A stretch of 35,271 nt of DNA from an uncultured Eggerthellaceae bacterium (GCA_946626265.1 CAMOUE010000001.1:1-35271); one strand, 5' to 3'; shown: positions 1 to 7,422, counted from the first letter of the stretch. The notes: generated by a model not told the origin, from the letters alone. Translations and numbers: made by a program.

Positions 1-1
1 G

Positions 2-391
2 CCTGGCAACCTCATCGTCACGTGCCGTATCCAGCCGCACGAGTTCTTCGAGCGCGACGGGGACAGCCTCCATGCCCGCGTGAACATATCGATGGTGCAG
101 GCCGCGCTCGGCGCGGAAGTCGAGATAGACGGAATCATGCCCGACGAGAAGGTGAGCGTGAGAATACCCGAAGGCTGCCAGAACGACCAGGTCATCCGCG
201 TGCGCGGAAAGGGCATGCCGAAGTTCCGCAGCGACATGCGCGGCGACATGTTCGTCCATGCGACGGTCACGATCCCGAAGAAGCTCACGAAGAGCCAGCG
301 CGAGCTACTCGAGAAGCTCGCTTCAGAGCTCGGCGAGGATTACGCGAACGCGCGCTCGCCGTTGCAGAAGCTCCGCGACGTCTTCAACTAG
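2..391 (+). CDS. dnaJ: Chaperone DnaJ, C-terminal part (5' truncated by window edge)
   Basis: The reading frame is open from base 2 to the TAG at 389-391, so the gene began before the window. The visible 129 residues are the C-terminal substrate-binding beta-sandwich and dimerisation tail of DnaJ. The diagnostic stretch is VRIPEGCQNDQVIRVRGKGMP, here with P-E-G followed by R-V-R-G-K-G-M-P, then RGDMFVHATVTIPKKLT. DnaJ delivers unfolded clients to DnaK and stimulates its ATPase in the cytoplasm. The J domain and zinc-finger region are not visible. A GTG at 80 is internal and is not a start. The next gene, mtaB, begins 8 bases after the stop, which suggests co-transcription. Identification rests on the family-typical C-terminal motif and on the dnaJ-mtaB order that is also seen in Firmicutes. 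Confidence 0.9.
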   Translation, partial: PGNLIVTCRIQPHEFFERDGDSLHARVNISMVQAALGAEVEIDGIMPDEKVSVRIPEGCQNDQVIRVRGKGMPKFRSDMRGDMFVHATVTIPKKLTKSQRELLEKLASELGEDYANARSPLQKLRDVFN

Positions 392-398
392 AAGCCCG

Positions 399-1607
399 AT
401 GTTCGATACGAACTGCACGACGTTTGCGGTCGTGAACCTCGGATGCAAGGTCAACCGCGTCGAGTCGGACGCAATAGCCGCAGCGCTCGGCGCGCAGGGC
501 GCCCGGCGCGTTGGCGAGGAGGATGCCGACCTCATCGTCGTCAACACGTGCACGGTGACCGGCGAAGCCGACAAAAAGACCCGTAAGGCCGTCAGGCACG
601 CTTGCAACGCGAATCCCGATGCGCGCGTAATCGTCACGGGATGCGCGGTGGCGATAGACTCCGATACATATGGACAGCTCGGCGACAACGTCGAGGTCGT
701 CCAGAGGGCGGCCCTCCTCGAGGCGATCGAAGAAGCAGGACGCCATGCGTTGCGGTTCGGCCCCGAATTCAGGACGCGCGTGAACCTGAAGATCCAGGAC
801 GGCTGCGACCATGCGTGCACCTACTGCATCGTTCACGTCGCGCGCGGGATCGCGCGAAGCGCCCCTTTCGCGGGCGTCGTGGACGAGGCGCGCGGCTACC
901 TGGCGCGCGGCGCGAAGGAGCTCGTGCTTGCAGGCATAGACCTCGGTTCGTATAGCGATAGCGGAAAGGGACTTGCGCAGCTCGTGACCGCGATTCTCGA
1001 AGAGGCCGACAAGGCGAACGCACCGGAAAGCCTGCCCGCGCGCGTGCGCGCGTCGAGCATCGAGCCGCACACGCTCTCGCACGACCTCTTGGACCTGCTC
1101 GCGGAAAGCGATGGGAGGCTTTGCCGCCATCTGCACCTTCCGCTCCAGTCGGGAAGCACGAAGGTGCTACGGGAAATGGCGCGGCCCTACGATGCGGAAT
1201 GGTTCGTCCAGCTCGTCGGCGAAATCAGGAGCAAGGTTCCCTCCATCTCCCTTACGACCGATATCATCGTGGGGTTTCCGGGCGAGACGGAAGACGACTT
1301 CGAGCAGACGCTCGAAGTCGCCGAGAAATGCGGTTTCTCGAAAATCCACGTGTTTCCCTATTCAATGCGGCAAGGGACGCCGGCTGCGATGCGCGCCGAT
1401 CAGGTGGACGCGCAAGTGAAGGCTCAGCGCGCCTCCCGGCTTAGGGAGCTTGCAAGGGAGCTGCGCTCGCGCGATTACGAGGCGAGGCGATTTTCGGACG
1501 AGCTCGTGCTCGTCGAGCCGGAACTGGCGATTACCGAAAGCTATCACGAGATAGCGAAGCCGAAGGGCGTGCAGCCCGGCAGCCTGGTCGAAATGACGTT
1601 ACCTTAA
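399..1607 (+). CDS. mtaB: tRNA (N6-L-threonylcarbamoyladenosine(37)-C2) methylthiotransferase MtaB
   Basis: This radical-SAM methylthiotransferase of 402 residues converts t6A37 to ms2t6A37 in tRNAs that read ANN codons. The UPF0004 domain carries three cluster cysteines at C16 (NLGCKVN), C51 (NTCTVT) and C82 (TGCA). The radical-SAM motif CDHACTYC supplies C136, C140 and C143. The NLGCKVNxxES signature separates MtaB from MiaB (YGCQMN) and RimO (LGCAKN), both also in this window. ATG 399 is preferred because homology starts there and it follows the dnaJ stop closely; the frame stays open upstream to 258, but that part overlaps dnaJ. The C-terminal TRAM region is unusually short, about 35-40 residues ending in VEMTLP, so the protein is smaller than typical MtaB proteins of roughly 430-450 residues. 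Confidence 0.9.
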   Translation: MFDTNCTTFAVVNLGCKVNRVESDAIAAALGAQGARRVGEEDADLIVVNTCTVTGEADKKTRKAVRHACNANPDARVIVTGCAVAIDSDTYGQLGDNVEVVQRAALLEAIEEAGRHALRFGPEFRTRVNLKIQDGCDHACTYCIVHVARGIARSAPFAGVVDEARGYLARGAKELVLAGIDLGSYSDSGKGLAQLVTAILEEADKANAPESLPARVRASSIEPHTLSHDLLDLLAESDGRLCRHLHLPLQSGSTKVLREMARPYDAEWFVQLVGEIRSKVPSISLTTDIIVGFPGETEDDFEQTLEVAEKCGFSKIHVFPYSMRQGTPAAMRADQVDAQVKAQRASRLRELARELRSRDYEARRFSDELVLVEPELAITESYHEIAKPKGVQPGSLVEMTLP

Positions 1608-1622
1608 GGGGCAGATGCTACA

Positions 1623-2576
1623 ATGACCGTCATGGATGATGTTACAACGAAAATAAAGGCGCCCGCGTCGATCGACATGGCGCTTGTCGCAGGGCCTTCC
1701 GACAGCTTGCTTCGGCTGATCGAAGAGGGCTTCTCGGCGCGCATAACGATGCGCGGGGACGAGATCGAGCTGAGTGGAGACGCGATCGAAGTCGATGCGC
1801 TCACGATGCTGTTCAACGACCTCATGGCGAAGGCGAACGACGGCGAGGTACCCGACGAGCATTACGTCAAGCGGCTCATGGCATTGCTCAAGACGGCGGA
1901 GATGTCGCCAAAAGCGCTGAGGGACGATATCGTCATGACGTACCGCGGCAAGGCCATCCGTCCCAAGACGGCGGGGCAGAAGCATTTCGTTGACGCGATC
2001 CGCAACAACACGATAACGTTCGGGCTCGGCCCCGCAGGAACCGGCAAGACGTTCTTGACATGCGCCATGGCCGTCGGAGCGCTTCAGCGACGCGAGATAG
2101 GTCGCATCGTGCTGACGCGGCCCATCGTCGAAGCGGGGGAGAGCCTCGGCTTTTTGCCCGGCACGATGATGGAGAAGGTCGACCCGTACATCAGGCCGCT
2201 GTACGATGCCCTGTTCAACATGATGGACGCGTCAAAGGCCACGAAGCTCATCGAGGACGGCACCATCGAGGTGACGCCGCTCGCGTTCATGCGCGGGCGC
2301 ACGTTCGACGACAGCTTCGTGATCCTCGACGAGGCGCAGAACACGACGCCCGAGCAGATGAAGATGTTCCTCACGAGACTCGGGTTCGGGACGAAAATGG
2401 TCGTGACCGGCGACGAGTCGCAATCCGATTCACCGCGGGGGGCGACGGGGCTCGCGAGCGTGCGCGAGACCCTGATGGGCATCGACGATATTGCATTCGT
2501 CGATTTGTCGGGCGCCGACGTCGTGCGCCATTCGCTCGTGCAGCGCATCGTCGCCGCATACGACAAGAAACGCTAG
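1623..2576 (+). CDS. phoH: PhoH family ATPase
   Basis: This 317-residue cytoplasmic P-loop ATPase belongs to the PhoH/PhoL family, which is linked to RNA metabolism and ribosome maturation but whose exact reaction is not settled. A poorly conserved N-terminal region of about 105 residues precedes the ATPase core. The core has Walker A GPAGTGKT at 136-143, Walker B VILDEAQ at 233-239, and the VTGDESQ sensor stretch near 261-267. An AAGGGG Shine-Dalgarno at 1607-1612 sits about 10 bases before ATG 1623; a second ATG three codons downstream (1632) is a possible alternative start. ybeY follows after 9 bases. The phoH-ybeY pairing is widespread and supports a role in late rRNA processing. Confidence 0.92.
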   Translation: MTVMDDVTTKIKAPASIDMALVAGPSDSLLRLIEEGFSARITMRGDEIELSGDAIEVDALTMLFNDLMAKANDGEVPDEHYVKRLMALLKTAEMSPKALRDDIVMTYRGKAIRPKTAGQKHFVDAIRNNTITFGLGPAGTGKTFLTCAMAVGALQRREIGRIVLTRPIVEAGESLGFLPGTMMEKVDPYIRPLYDALFNMMDASKATKLIEDGTIEVTPLAFMRGRTFDDSFVILDEAQNTTPEQMKMFLTRLGFGTKMVVTGDESQSDSPRGATGLASVRETLMGIDDIAFVDLSGADVVRHSLVQRIVAAYDKKR

Positions 2577-2585
2577 GGGGCCTAC

Positions 2586-3086
2586 GTGGACATTCTGGTC
2601 AATTACGATTATCGGGCAGACGACGTCAAGGCCGCCATCGACGTCGAACGGTTGGCTGAGCACGTCATTCGCGCCGAGAAGTGCCCCGATTCTACCGAAG
2701 TGTCGATAAACTTCGTCACGAACGAGGCGATTCACGAGCTGAATCGCGACTACCGCGGCGTCGACAGGCCAACGGACGTCCTGTCGTTCGAATGCGACGG
2801 GTACGACGATGAGATAGCCTACGATTCCGAGGTCGACGAGTCGTTCGAGCTCGGCGACATCGTGGTTGCCCCCGATGTGGCGCAAGGCCAGGCTCCGGAG
2901 TACGGCATGACGTTTTCCGACGAGTTGAGCCTGCTCGTCGTACACGGATTGCTGCACCTATGCGGATACGACCATATGGAAGACGACGAGGCCGAAATCA
3001 TGGAGGCGCGCGAGCGCGAGCTGCTATCCGAGTACTACGGGCGGACGTTCAAACGTTGCGCAGGTGAAGACAGAATCCATGCGTAG
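2586..3086 (+). CDS. ybeY: Endoribonuclease YbeY (16S rRNA maturation factor)
   Basis: This metal-dependent single-strand endoribonuclease of 166 residues acts in 16S rRNA 3'-end maturation and ribosome quality control. The zinc-binding signature HGLLHLCGYDH lies at 120-130, giving ligands H120, H124 and H130. The family motif RPTDVLSF lies at 61-68 and LGDIVVAPDVA starts near 89. An acidic stretch between these two motifs (residues about 70-88, rich in D and E) is longer than I expect for the family. The start is GTG 2586, just after a GGGGG purine run at 2576-2580. The stop at 3084-3086 overlaps the start of the downstream lipid kinase, indicating translational coupling. Confidence 0.93.
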   Translation: MDILVNYDYRADDVKAAIDVERLAEHVIRAEKCPDSTEVSINFVTNEAIHELNRDYRGVDRPTDVLSFECDGYDDEIAYDSEVDESFELGDIVVAPDVAQGQAPEYGMTFSDELSLLVVHGLLHLCGYDHMEDDEAEIMEARERELLSEYYGRTFKRCAGEDRIHA

Positions 3087-3438
3087 CCCGTTTTTGAAAT
3101 CGTTCCTGTACGCGTTCGAGGGCATATTCGCGTCTGCGCGGGGGAGGAACTTCAAGGTTCAGAGCGCCTTCGCGTTGCTCGCGATCGCGCTCGGCCTCGG
3201 GTTTGGTATCGACGCCGCATCGTGGCTCGCGATATTCGTGTGCATCGGATGCGTGCTCGGCGGGGAGTGCTTCAACACGGCGCTCGAATCGGTCGTCGAC
3301 CTCGTCTCTCCCGGATACCACGACCTTGCCAAGCGAGCGAAGGATTGCGCTGCGGGCGCCGTGCTCGTCATGTCGTTCGCGTCGGTCGCCGTGGCGGCCA
3401 TTATATTCGTACCGAAACTGTTCGAGTTGCTCGCGTAG
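3079..3438 (+). CDS. dgkA: Prokaryotic diacylglycerol/undecaprenol kinase (DgkA family)
   Basis: This small membrane kinase of 119 residues phosphorylates undecaprenol or diacylglycerol at the cytoplasmic membrane face. Gram-positive members mainly recycle undecaprenol to the carrier lipid used in cell-wall synthesis, so undecaprenol is the likelier substrate here. The conserved block GECFNTALESVVDLVSP followed by HDLAKRAKDCAAGAVL spans about 62-95 and holds E63, N66, E70, D74, K88 and D89. Three hydrophobic segments lie at about 29-44, 47-61 and 93-112. ATG 3079 is chosen because MRSPFLKSF aligns with the usual N-terminus; GTG 3064 would add five residues. The start overlaps the ybeY stop by 8 bases. 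Its place between ybeY and era matches the Bacillus order, apart from the missing cdd. Confidence 0.85.
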   Translation: MRSPFLKSFLYAFEGIFASARGRNFKVQSAFALLAIALGLGFGIDAASWLAIFVCIGCVLGGECFNTALESVVDLVSPGYHDLAKRAKDCAAGAVLVMSFASVAVAAIIFVPKLFELLA

Positions 3439-3489
3439 GCGTTCGGTGCCGGTTCGGGCAGCTGTGCAAGCGAAGAGGAGATTGCATAT

Positions 3490-4410
3490 ATGACGACGTT
3501 CGATGGGATGTTCGACGGTTACAAATCGGGTTTCGTGACGTTGGTCGGGCGGCCGAATGCCGGAAAGTCGACGCTGTTGAATGCCGTAATCGGCAAGAAG
3601 ATCGCGATTACGTCGAACACGGCGCAGACGACGCGCCACCGCTTCAGGGCCGTGAAGACGACCGACAGGTTCCAGCTCGTCATGGTCGACACTCCCGGAC
3701 TCCACAAGCCACACGACGCGCTCGGCGAGGAGCTCAACACGTCTGCGTTGAAGGCGCTCGAGGACGTCGACGTCATCGCCATGCTCGTCGATTCCTCGAA
3801 ACCCGTCGGCACGGGCGACGAGTGGGTGGCGAATCAGCTGAAGCGAATCCGCACGAGCAAGATCCTCGTGCTCTCGAAGACGGACCTCGTCGACGAGAAG
3901 ACGCTTGCCGGGCAGCGCGAGGCGGCATCGGCGCTTTGCGAATGGGACGGGATCGTTACATGCTCGTCCGTGACCGAAGAGGGCGTCGGCGCGTTCGTGG
4001 AATCGGTCGTCGAGCTGCTTCCCGAGGGCCCGCAGTGGTTCCCGGCGGATATGGAGACGGACCAACCCGAAGAGGTCGTCGTCGCCGAATTCATACGCGA
4101 GAAGATTCTCAGGAGCTTCCGTGACGAGATTCCGCACGCCATCGGCGTGCAAACGGAGGAGATGCATTACTCGCGCAAGAAGGACCTCCATTCGATCCGC
4201 GCGATCATATACGTGGAGCACGATAGCCAGAAGGGCATGATAATCGGCAAGAAAGGCGCCGCTATCAAGCGAATAGGCAGCGAAGCGCGCGTGGACCTGG
4301 AAAGGATACTCGGCACGCGGGTCTACCTCGACCTGTCGGTAAAGGTGAAGAAGAACTGGCGACGCGACGCGAATCAGATCAGGCGTTTCGGTTACGGGGA
4401 AGGCGCGTAG
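3490..4410 (+). CDS. era: GTPase Era
   Basis: This essential-type GTPase of 306 residues binds the 3' end of 16S rRNA and checks small-subunit maturation, often with YbeY. Visible motifs are G1 GRPNAGKS at 20-27, the switch-I QTTRH at 46-50 and G3 DTPG at 67-70. G4 reads SKTD at 129-132 instead of the canonical NKxD. The C-terminal type-II KH domain carries the GKKG loop of IIGKKGAAIKRIG near residues 252-264, followed by a typical VKVKKNWRRD end. Purine-rich GAAGAGGAG at 3473-3481 precedes ATG 3490. Fifty-one bases separate it from the upstream kinase gene. Confidence 0.95.
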   Translation: MTTFDGMFDGYKSGFVTLVGRPNAGKSTLLNAVIGKKIAITSNTAQTTRHRFRAVKTTDRFQLVMVDTPGLHKPHDALGEELNTSALKALEDVDVIAMLVDSSKPVGTGDEWVANQLKRIRTSKILVLSKTDLVDEKTLAGQREAASALCEWDGIVTCSSVTEEGVGAFVESVVELLPEGPQWFPADMETDQPEEVVVAEFIREKILRSFRDEIPHAIGVQTEEMHYSRKKDLHSIRAIIYVEHDSQKGMIIGKKGAAIKRIGSEARVDLERILGTRVYLDLSVKVKKNWRRDANQIRRFGYGEGA

Positions 4411-4507
4411 GCTAAAACTTGGAAACGGCCGGACAACGATTCCGAGGAATCTGCGTGCGCGGCGGCGTTGCGCGACCTTTCGAATAAAATGGAGCTGAAC
4501 CGACGTT

Positions 4508-4513
4508 AAGGGG
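4508..4513 (+). promoter_or_regulatory. Ribosome binding site of the zinc-ribbon/PASTA gene
   Basis: AAGGGG lies 6 bases before ATG 4520 and fixes that start. The 109-base gap after era (4411-4519) also holds a TAAAAT hexamer at 4485-4490 that could be a -10 element, but I find no matching -35 at 16-18 bases, so a separate promoter here is only a possibility. Confidence 0.55.
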
Positions 4514-4519
4514 CTTCGC

Positions 4520-6106
4520 ATGATATGTCCGAATTGCGATTCCGAAAACAGGGCTGAGGCCAAATACTGCGATCAATGCGGATTCCCGCTTACGGGCGCC
4601 ATTGCGCGTGCCGCCCAATCGCTCGCAGAAAGCGCGGATGCGGTCGAAGAGCCAGAGCTCGTCGAGTTCGAGGAAGATTCAAAGACGCCCGACGTCGCCG
4701 ATTCCGAAGACCCCGCAGAGACGCCCGACGCGCCCGTGTCCGATGAACCGGCGGAGACGCCCGACGCGCCCGGGCCTGACGAACCTACAGAGATGATTGA
4801 CGCCGTCGAGCCCGATGGACCGACGGAGACGATAGACGCCGTAGACCCCCTTGAGGCAACCGGGGCGCTTGACGCGGCCGGGCAATCAAAGGAAGAAGCG
4901 GATGCGGCTGGAATCGACTTCGTTCCCGCCGCCGACGAAGACCCGACCGTCCCCTTGGACGACGGGGCAGATGAACCGGCCGACATGCAAGAGACGTCGA
5001 AGATCGACCTTGCCGGCTTCGACGTCGAAGGCGGAGCGTTCGGGGAGCGCGTCGTTTCTGGCGGTTTCGCGGCACCGGCATTCGAGAGCCGCGACGGGAA
5101 CACGATGCAGATGCCGCGTATCGAGGAGAACGCGGCGCCGAAGGCCAAAGAGTACCTCGCGCGCAACGAGAGGCCGAAAAAACGCAGGCGAACGGCAAAG
5201 ATCGCGGCTATCGTGATTGCATGCGCTGCTGCCTGCGCGGCGATGGCCCTCTTTGCAACGTATCAGTTCGAGCTATGGGGCGGCCGGGCCATCCCGGACG
5301 TCGTGGGAATGACCGAGGCCGACGCGAGCGACATGCTCGCCGAGGATGGGTTCAGCGTGCGCACGACTCACGTGAAGTCAGACGGCACGGAGGGCCTCGT
5401 TCTCGTAATGGATCCGACGGCTGGAACGCGTGCGGACGAGGGGACCGAGGTCGTCATCCACCTCGCCGCAGCGCGGGTCATTCCCGACGTCAAGGGAAAG
5501 AACCAAGACGATGCGGCGGCGATGCTCGAGGAAGAGGGATTCGAGAACGTCGTCATGGAAGACGAGAAATCGGATGAGCCGGAAGACACCGTGCTGTCCG
5601 TCGACCCGGAGGTCGGGGAGCGTGCCAAGAGCACACAGCAAGTCACGGTCAAGATCGCCGACCCCTATGTCGTTCCGGAGATTGCCGGCCTCGATTACGA
5701 CGACGCGGTTGCAGCGGTCGTCAACGCTGGCCTCGCATACGACGTCGCCCGCGTGAATACGGTCGAGTACCAGGAAGGCTACATCATGGGCTCCGAGCCC
5801 GTGGCCGGCTCGAAGGTGCCCGGAGGTTCGCTCGTGGTCATCCAGGTCGCGCATGCGCGCGGAACCGAGCTCGTCGACCTCACGTCGGCGTTGCTCGCAC
5901 CCGGCCAAACGTTCTTCCTGAACGGCCACGACTACGAAATCGAGTCGCTCGATTCGATTGAGTACATCGGAAACGACACGGTGAGCTTCGGGTGTACGGC
6001 ACGCCCGTTCGCGAGCATACTCGGCGAGACGGTGTACGTGAGCGCACGCCACGTGACGGGAACGGTGACGTGGACGTCGGACAACCAAGTGGCGGGCATT
6101 TCGTAG
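4520..6106 (+). CDS. Zinc-ribbon, single-pass membrane protein with three PASTA domains
   Basis: This 528-residue protein opens with a zinc ribbon (C3, C6, C17, C20). Next comes an acidic Asp/Glu/Pro/Thr-rich region (40-160) containing a degenerate repeat around DEPAETPDAP. A basic stop at 214-226 (NERPKKRRRTAK) and a transmembrane helix at about 227-248 give an N-in/C-out topology. Three PASTA domains follow at about 258-318, 320-381 and 384-445, each opening with a PDV/PEI-G signature. An 80-residue C-terminal domain of unknown fold ends the protein. PASTA domains bind peptidoglycan fragments and normally sit on PknB-type kinases or penicillin-binding proteins; neither catalytic domain is present. 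I infer a wall-sensing or scaffolding role. The gene lies between era and recO, with recO starting 4 bases after its stop. Confidence 0.85.
   Translation: MICPNCDSENRAEAKYCDQCGFPLTGAIARAAQSLAESADAVEEPELVEFEEDSKTPDVADSEDPAETPDAPVSDEPAETPDAPGPDEPTEMIDAVEPDGPTETIDAVDPLEATGALDAAGQSKEEADAAGIDFVPAADEDPTVPLDDGADEPADMQETSKIDLAGFDVEGGAFGERVVSGGFAAPAFESRDGNTMQMPRIEENAAPKAKEYLARNERPKKRRRTAKIAAIVIACAAACAAMALFATYQFELWGGRAIPDVVGMTEADASDMLAEDGFSVRTTHVKSDGTEGLVLVMDPTAGTRADEGTEVVIHLAAARVIPDVKGKNQDDAAAMLEEEGFENVVMEDEKSDEPEDTVLSVDPEVGERAKSTQQVTVKIADPYVVPEIAGLDYDDAVAAVVNAGLAYDVARVNTVEYQEGYIMGSEPVAGSKVPGGSLVVIQVAHARGTELVDLTSALLAPGQTFFLNGHDYEIESLDSIEYIGNDTVSFGCTARPFASILGETVYVSARHVTGTVTWTSDNQVAGIS
4694..4880 (+). 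repeat. Degenerate ~33-bp coding repeat (acidic TPDAP-type units)
   Basis: Within the zinc-ribbon/PASTA gene, residues 59-121 are built from about five 11-12 residue units. The clearest are SEDPAETPDAPV, SDEPAETPDAPG, PDEPTEMIDAVE and PDGPTETIDAVD. The first two share near-identical DNA, so tandem duplication looks recent, while later units have diverged. The product is a highly acidic, probably disordered linker on the cytoplasmic side, rich in Thr-Pro and Thr-Glu that could be phosphorylated. Confidence 0.75.
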
Positions 6107-6110
6107 ACGC

Positions 6111-6881
6111 ATGGCTGCAAAGACGTCGAAAGCGCGCGCCATCGTCTTGAGGAAGACGAAGCTCGGCGAGAAGGACCTGATAATCACTTTCATAGACGAG
6201 TCGGGCTCGTTGAGGCGCGGCGTTGCGAAGGGCGCCCGGAAGCCGGGGGGCTCGTATGCGTCGCGACTCGAGCTGTTCACGGTCGTGGACGTCATGTTCG
6301 CGGAGGGCCGCACGCTCGACGTCGTCACCGACGCCAAACGCGCTGTCGATGCGCACGATACGCCGAGCGGCCTCGAGCAGACGACATGTGCCGCTCCTAT
6401 TGCCGAGCTCATATGCGCCGTTGCACAGGAGGGCCTCACGCATGAGCGACTGTTCGACATGACGGCGCTCTCGTTCTCGACGCTCTCGAAGTGCGAAAGC
6501 GACGCATGCCCCGCCGTCACCGCGGCAGCACTGCTCAAAGCGCTGTCGATGGCCGGTTTCAGGCCGAGCTTCGACATGTGCGTCGAGTGCGCATCTCCCA
6601 TTGCGTACCCGCTCGGAGCAGGACGCGTTCCCCTCTCGTATGCCGACGGGGGCGTCGTATGCGCATCGTGCGCCAAGCCTGCCGACGCGGTGCTCGTTGA
6701 CGGGCGGACGATCGAATGGGCGAGGGCGCTTCTGTTCTCGACGTTCGCCGACATTGCTGGAATGAACGTCGGCCTGGGAGATTCGTTCGCGGTCCTGCAC
6801 CTCGTGCGGGAGTGGACGCGCGTGCACGTCGGAAGGACGCTGAAGTCGCTCGAGTTCATGTTCGCGAGCGCCATATGGTGA
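6111..6881 (+). CDS. recO: DNA repair protein RecO
   Basis: This 256-residue protein is the RecO recombination mediator. In the RecFOR pathway RecO, with RecR, loads RecA onto SSB-coated single-stranded DNA and anneals complementary strands. The N-terminal OB fold begins KARAIVLRKTKLGEKDLIITFIDES, and the R-G-V-A-K-G-A-R-K-P-G stretch (36-46) matches the family. A four-cysteine zinc finger in the alpha-helical domain is intact, with C157 and C160 (CVEC) and C184 and C187 (CASC). The ATG at 6111 follows the previous stop by 4 bases, so translation is probably coupled. recA and recX lie about 14 kb downstream on the same strand. Confidence 0.92.
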   Translation: MAAKTSKARAIVLRKTKLGEKDLIITFIDESGSLRRGVAKGARKPGGSYASRLELFTVVDVMFAEGRTLDVVTDAKRAVDAHDTPSGLEQTTCAAPIAELICAVAQEGLTHERLFDMTALSFSTLSKCESDACPAVTAAALLKALSMAGFRPSFDMCVECASPIAYPLGAGRVPLSYADGGVVCASCAKPADAVLVDGRTIEWARALLFSTFADIAGMNVGLGDSFAVLHLVREWTRVHVGRTLKSLEFMFASAIW

Positions 6882-6927
6882 CACCGCATGGCGATGAAGC
6901 CTGTCATGTGCGGAAACTGTGATGCGC

Positions 6928-6956
6928 TTGTCCGAACGGGCCGTGTTCTCTAGAAT
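6928..6956 (+). promoter_or_regulatory. Sigma-70-type promoter of rpsO-pnp
   Basis: TTGTCC (-35, 6928-6933) and TAGAAT (-10, 6951-6956) are separated by exactly 17 bases. They lie about 110 bases upstream of rpsO, in the gap after recO. They match the consensus at 4 of 6 and 5 of 6 positions. Transcription would start near 6963 and produce a leader of about 105 bases. Confidence 0.6.
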
Positions 6957-6962
6957 AGACGG

Positions 6963-7015
6963 GCTGCGTAAACGCGCAGCGGCTTCTTTCTTAGCTCGCA
7001 TGGCCACCTCCATGC
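6963..7015 (+). promoter_or_regulatory. Structured rpsO leader with two hairpins
   Basis: Two perfect 6-bp stems lie in the leader. One is GCTGCG/CGCAGC with a 6-base loop (6963-6980). The other is GCATGG/CCATGC with a 6-base loop (6998-7015). An alternative pairing joins CTCGC (6995-6999) to GCGAG (7031-7035). S15 controls its own mRNA through leader structures in several bacteria, but the structures differ between lineages. I infer a possible S15-binding leader; no known motif is recognised. Confidence 0.35.
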
Positions 7016-7067
7016 ATGCTCGGATGGAAGGCGAGAAATCCCGTAAGGGCACGAGAAAGGTGAAACA

Positions 7068-7355
7068 ATGGCAGACAAGCTGAGCATCACGAAGGAGCGC
7101 ACGGCCGAGCTCATCGCGGAGTACGGCAAGGGCGCAAACGATTCCGGAAGTGCCGAGGTGCAGGTCGCTATCCTGACCGAGCGCATCCGCAACCTCACCG
7201 AGCATCTCAAGGTTCACAAGAAGGACAACCACACCCGCCGCGGCCTCATGAAGCTGATCGGTCGTCGTCGCGGCCTTCTCAAGTACATCAAGACCCGCGA
7301 CATCGAAGAGTATCGCGCGCTGGTCAAGAAGCTCGGCATCCGCGACAACATCTAG
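7068..7355 (+). CDS. rpsO: 30S ribosomal protein S15
   Basis: S15 (95 residues) binds the three-way junction of helices h20-h22 in 16S rRNA and nucleates assembly of the platform of the small subunit. The family core is clear: SGSAEVQVAILTERI, then NLTEHLKVHKKDNHTRRGLMKLIGRRRGLLKYI. It is a few residues longer than the usual 88-89, with a slightly extended N-terminus (MADKLSITKER) and C-terminus. GAAAGGTG at 7054-7061 is the Shine-Dalgarno. The gene has its own promoter and is followed by an intrinsic terminator and then pnp. The rpsO-pnp pair is one of the most conserved bacterial gene pairs. Confidence 0.97.
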   Translation: MADKLSITKERTAELIAEYGKGANDSGSAEVQVAILTERIRNLTEHLKVHKKDNHTRRGLMKLIGRRRGLLKYIKTRDIEEYRALVKKLGIRDNI

Positions 7356-7362
7356 TGAAGAC

Positions 7363-7388
7363 GAACCCGCGTCAAGCGGGTTCTTTTC
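7363..7388 (+). terminator. Intrinsic terminator between rpsO and pnp
   Basis: A perfect 8-bp stem GAACCCGC/GCGGGTTC with a 5-base loop (GTCAA) is followed by TTTTC. It starts 7 bases after the rpsO stop. The U tract is short, so partial read-through into pnp is likely, consistent with the lack of an obvious separate pnp promoter. Confidence 0.7.
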
Positions 7389-7422
7389 AAATGAGTCACT
7401 TTGCAGTCAAAGTGACTCATTT
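7389..7422 (+). promoter_or_regulatory. Perfect 15-bp inverted repeat in the pnp leader
   Basis: AAATGAGTCACTTTG (7389-7403) pairs perfectly with CAAAGTGACTCATTT (7408-7422) around the 4-base loop CAGT. It ends 35 bases before the pnp start, directly after the rpsO terminator. No U tract follows, so it is not a typical terminator. By position it resembles the pnp-leader hairpin of Escherichia coli, which RNase III cuts for PNPase autoregulation; that role here is inference. Confidence 0.7.

Noticed and set aside
258..398. Upstream extension of the mtaB frame
   Set aside because: It lies in dnaJ in another frame and has no similarity to the family; the conserved start is at 399.
3049..4563. 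Minus-strand open frame of 504 codons opposite dgkA and era
   Set aside because: It spans two well-identified + strand genes and carries no family motif.
7389..7422. Perfect inverted repeat considered as an insertion-sequence end or attachment site
   Set aside because: There is no transposase, integrase, target duplication or second copy in the window.
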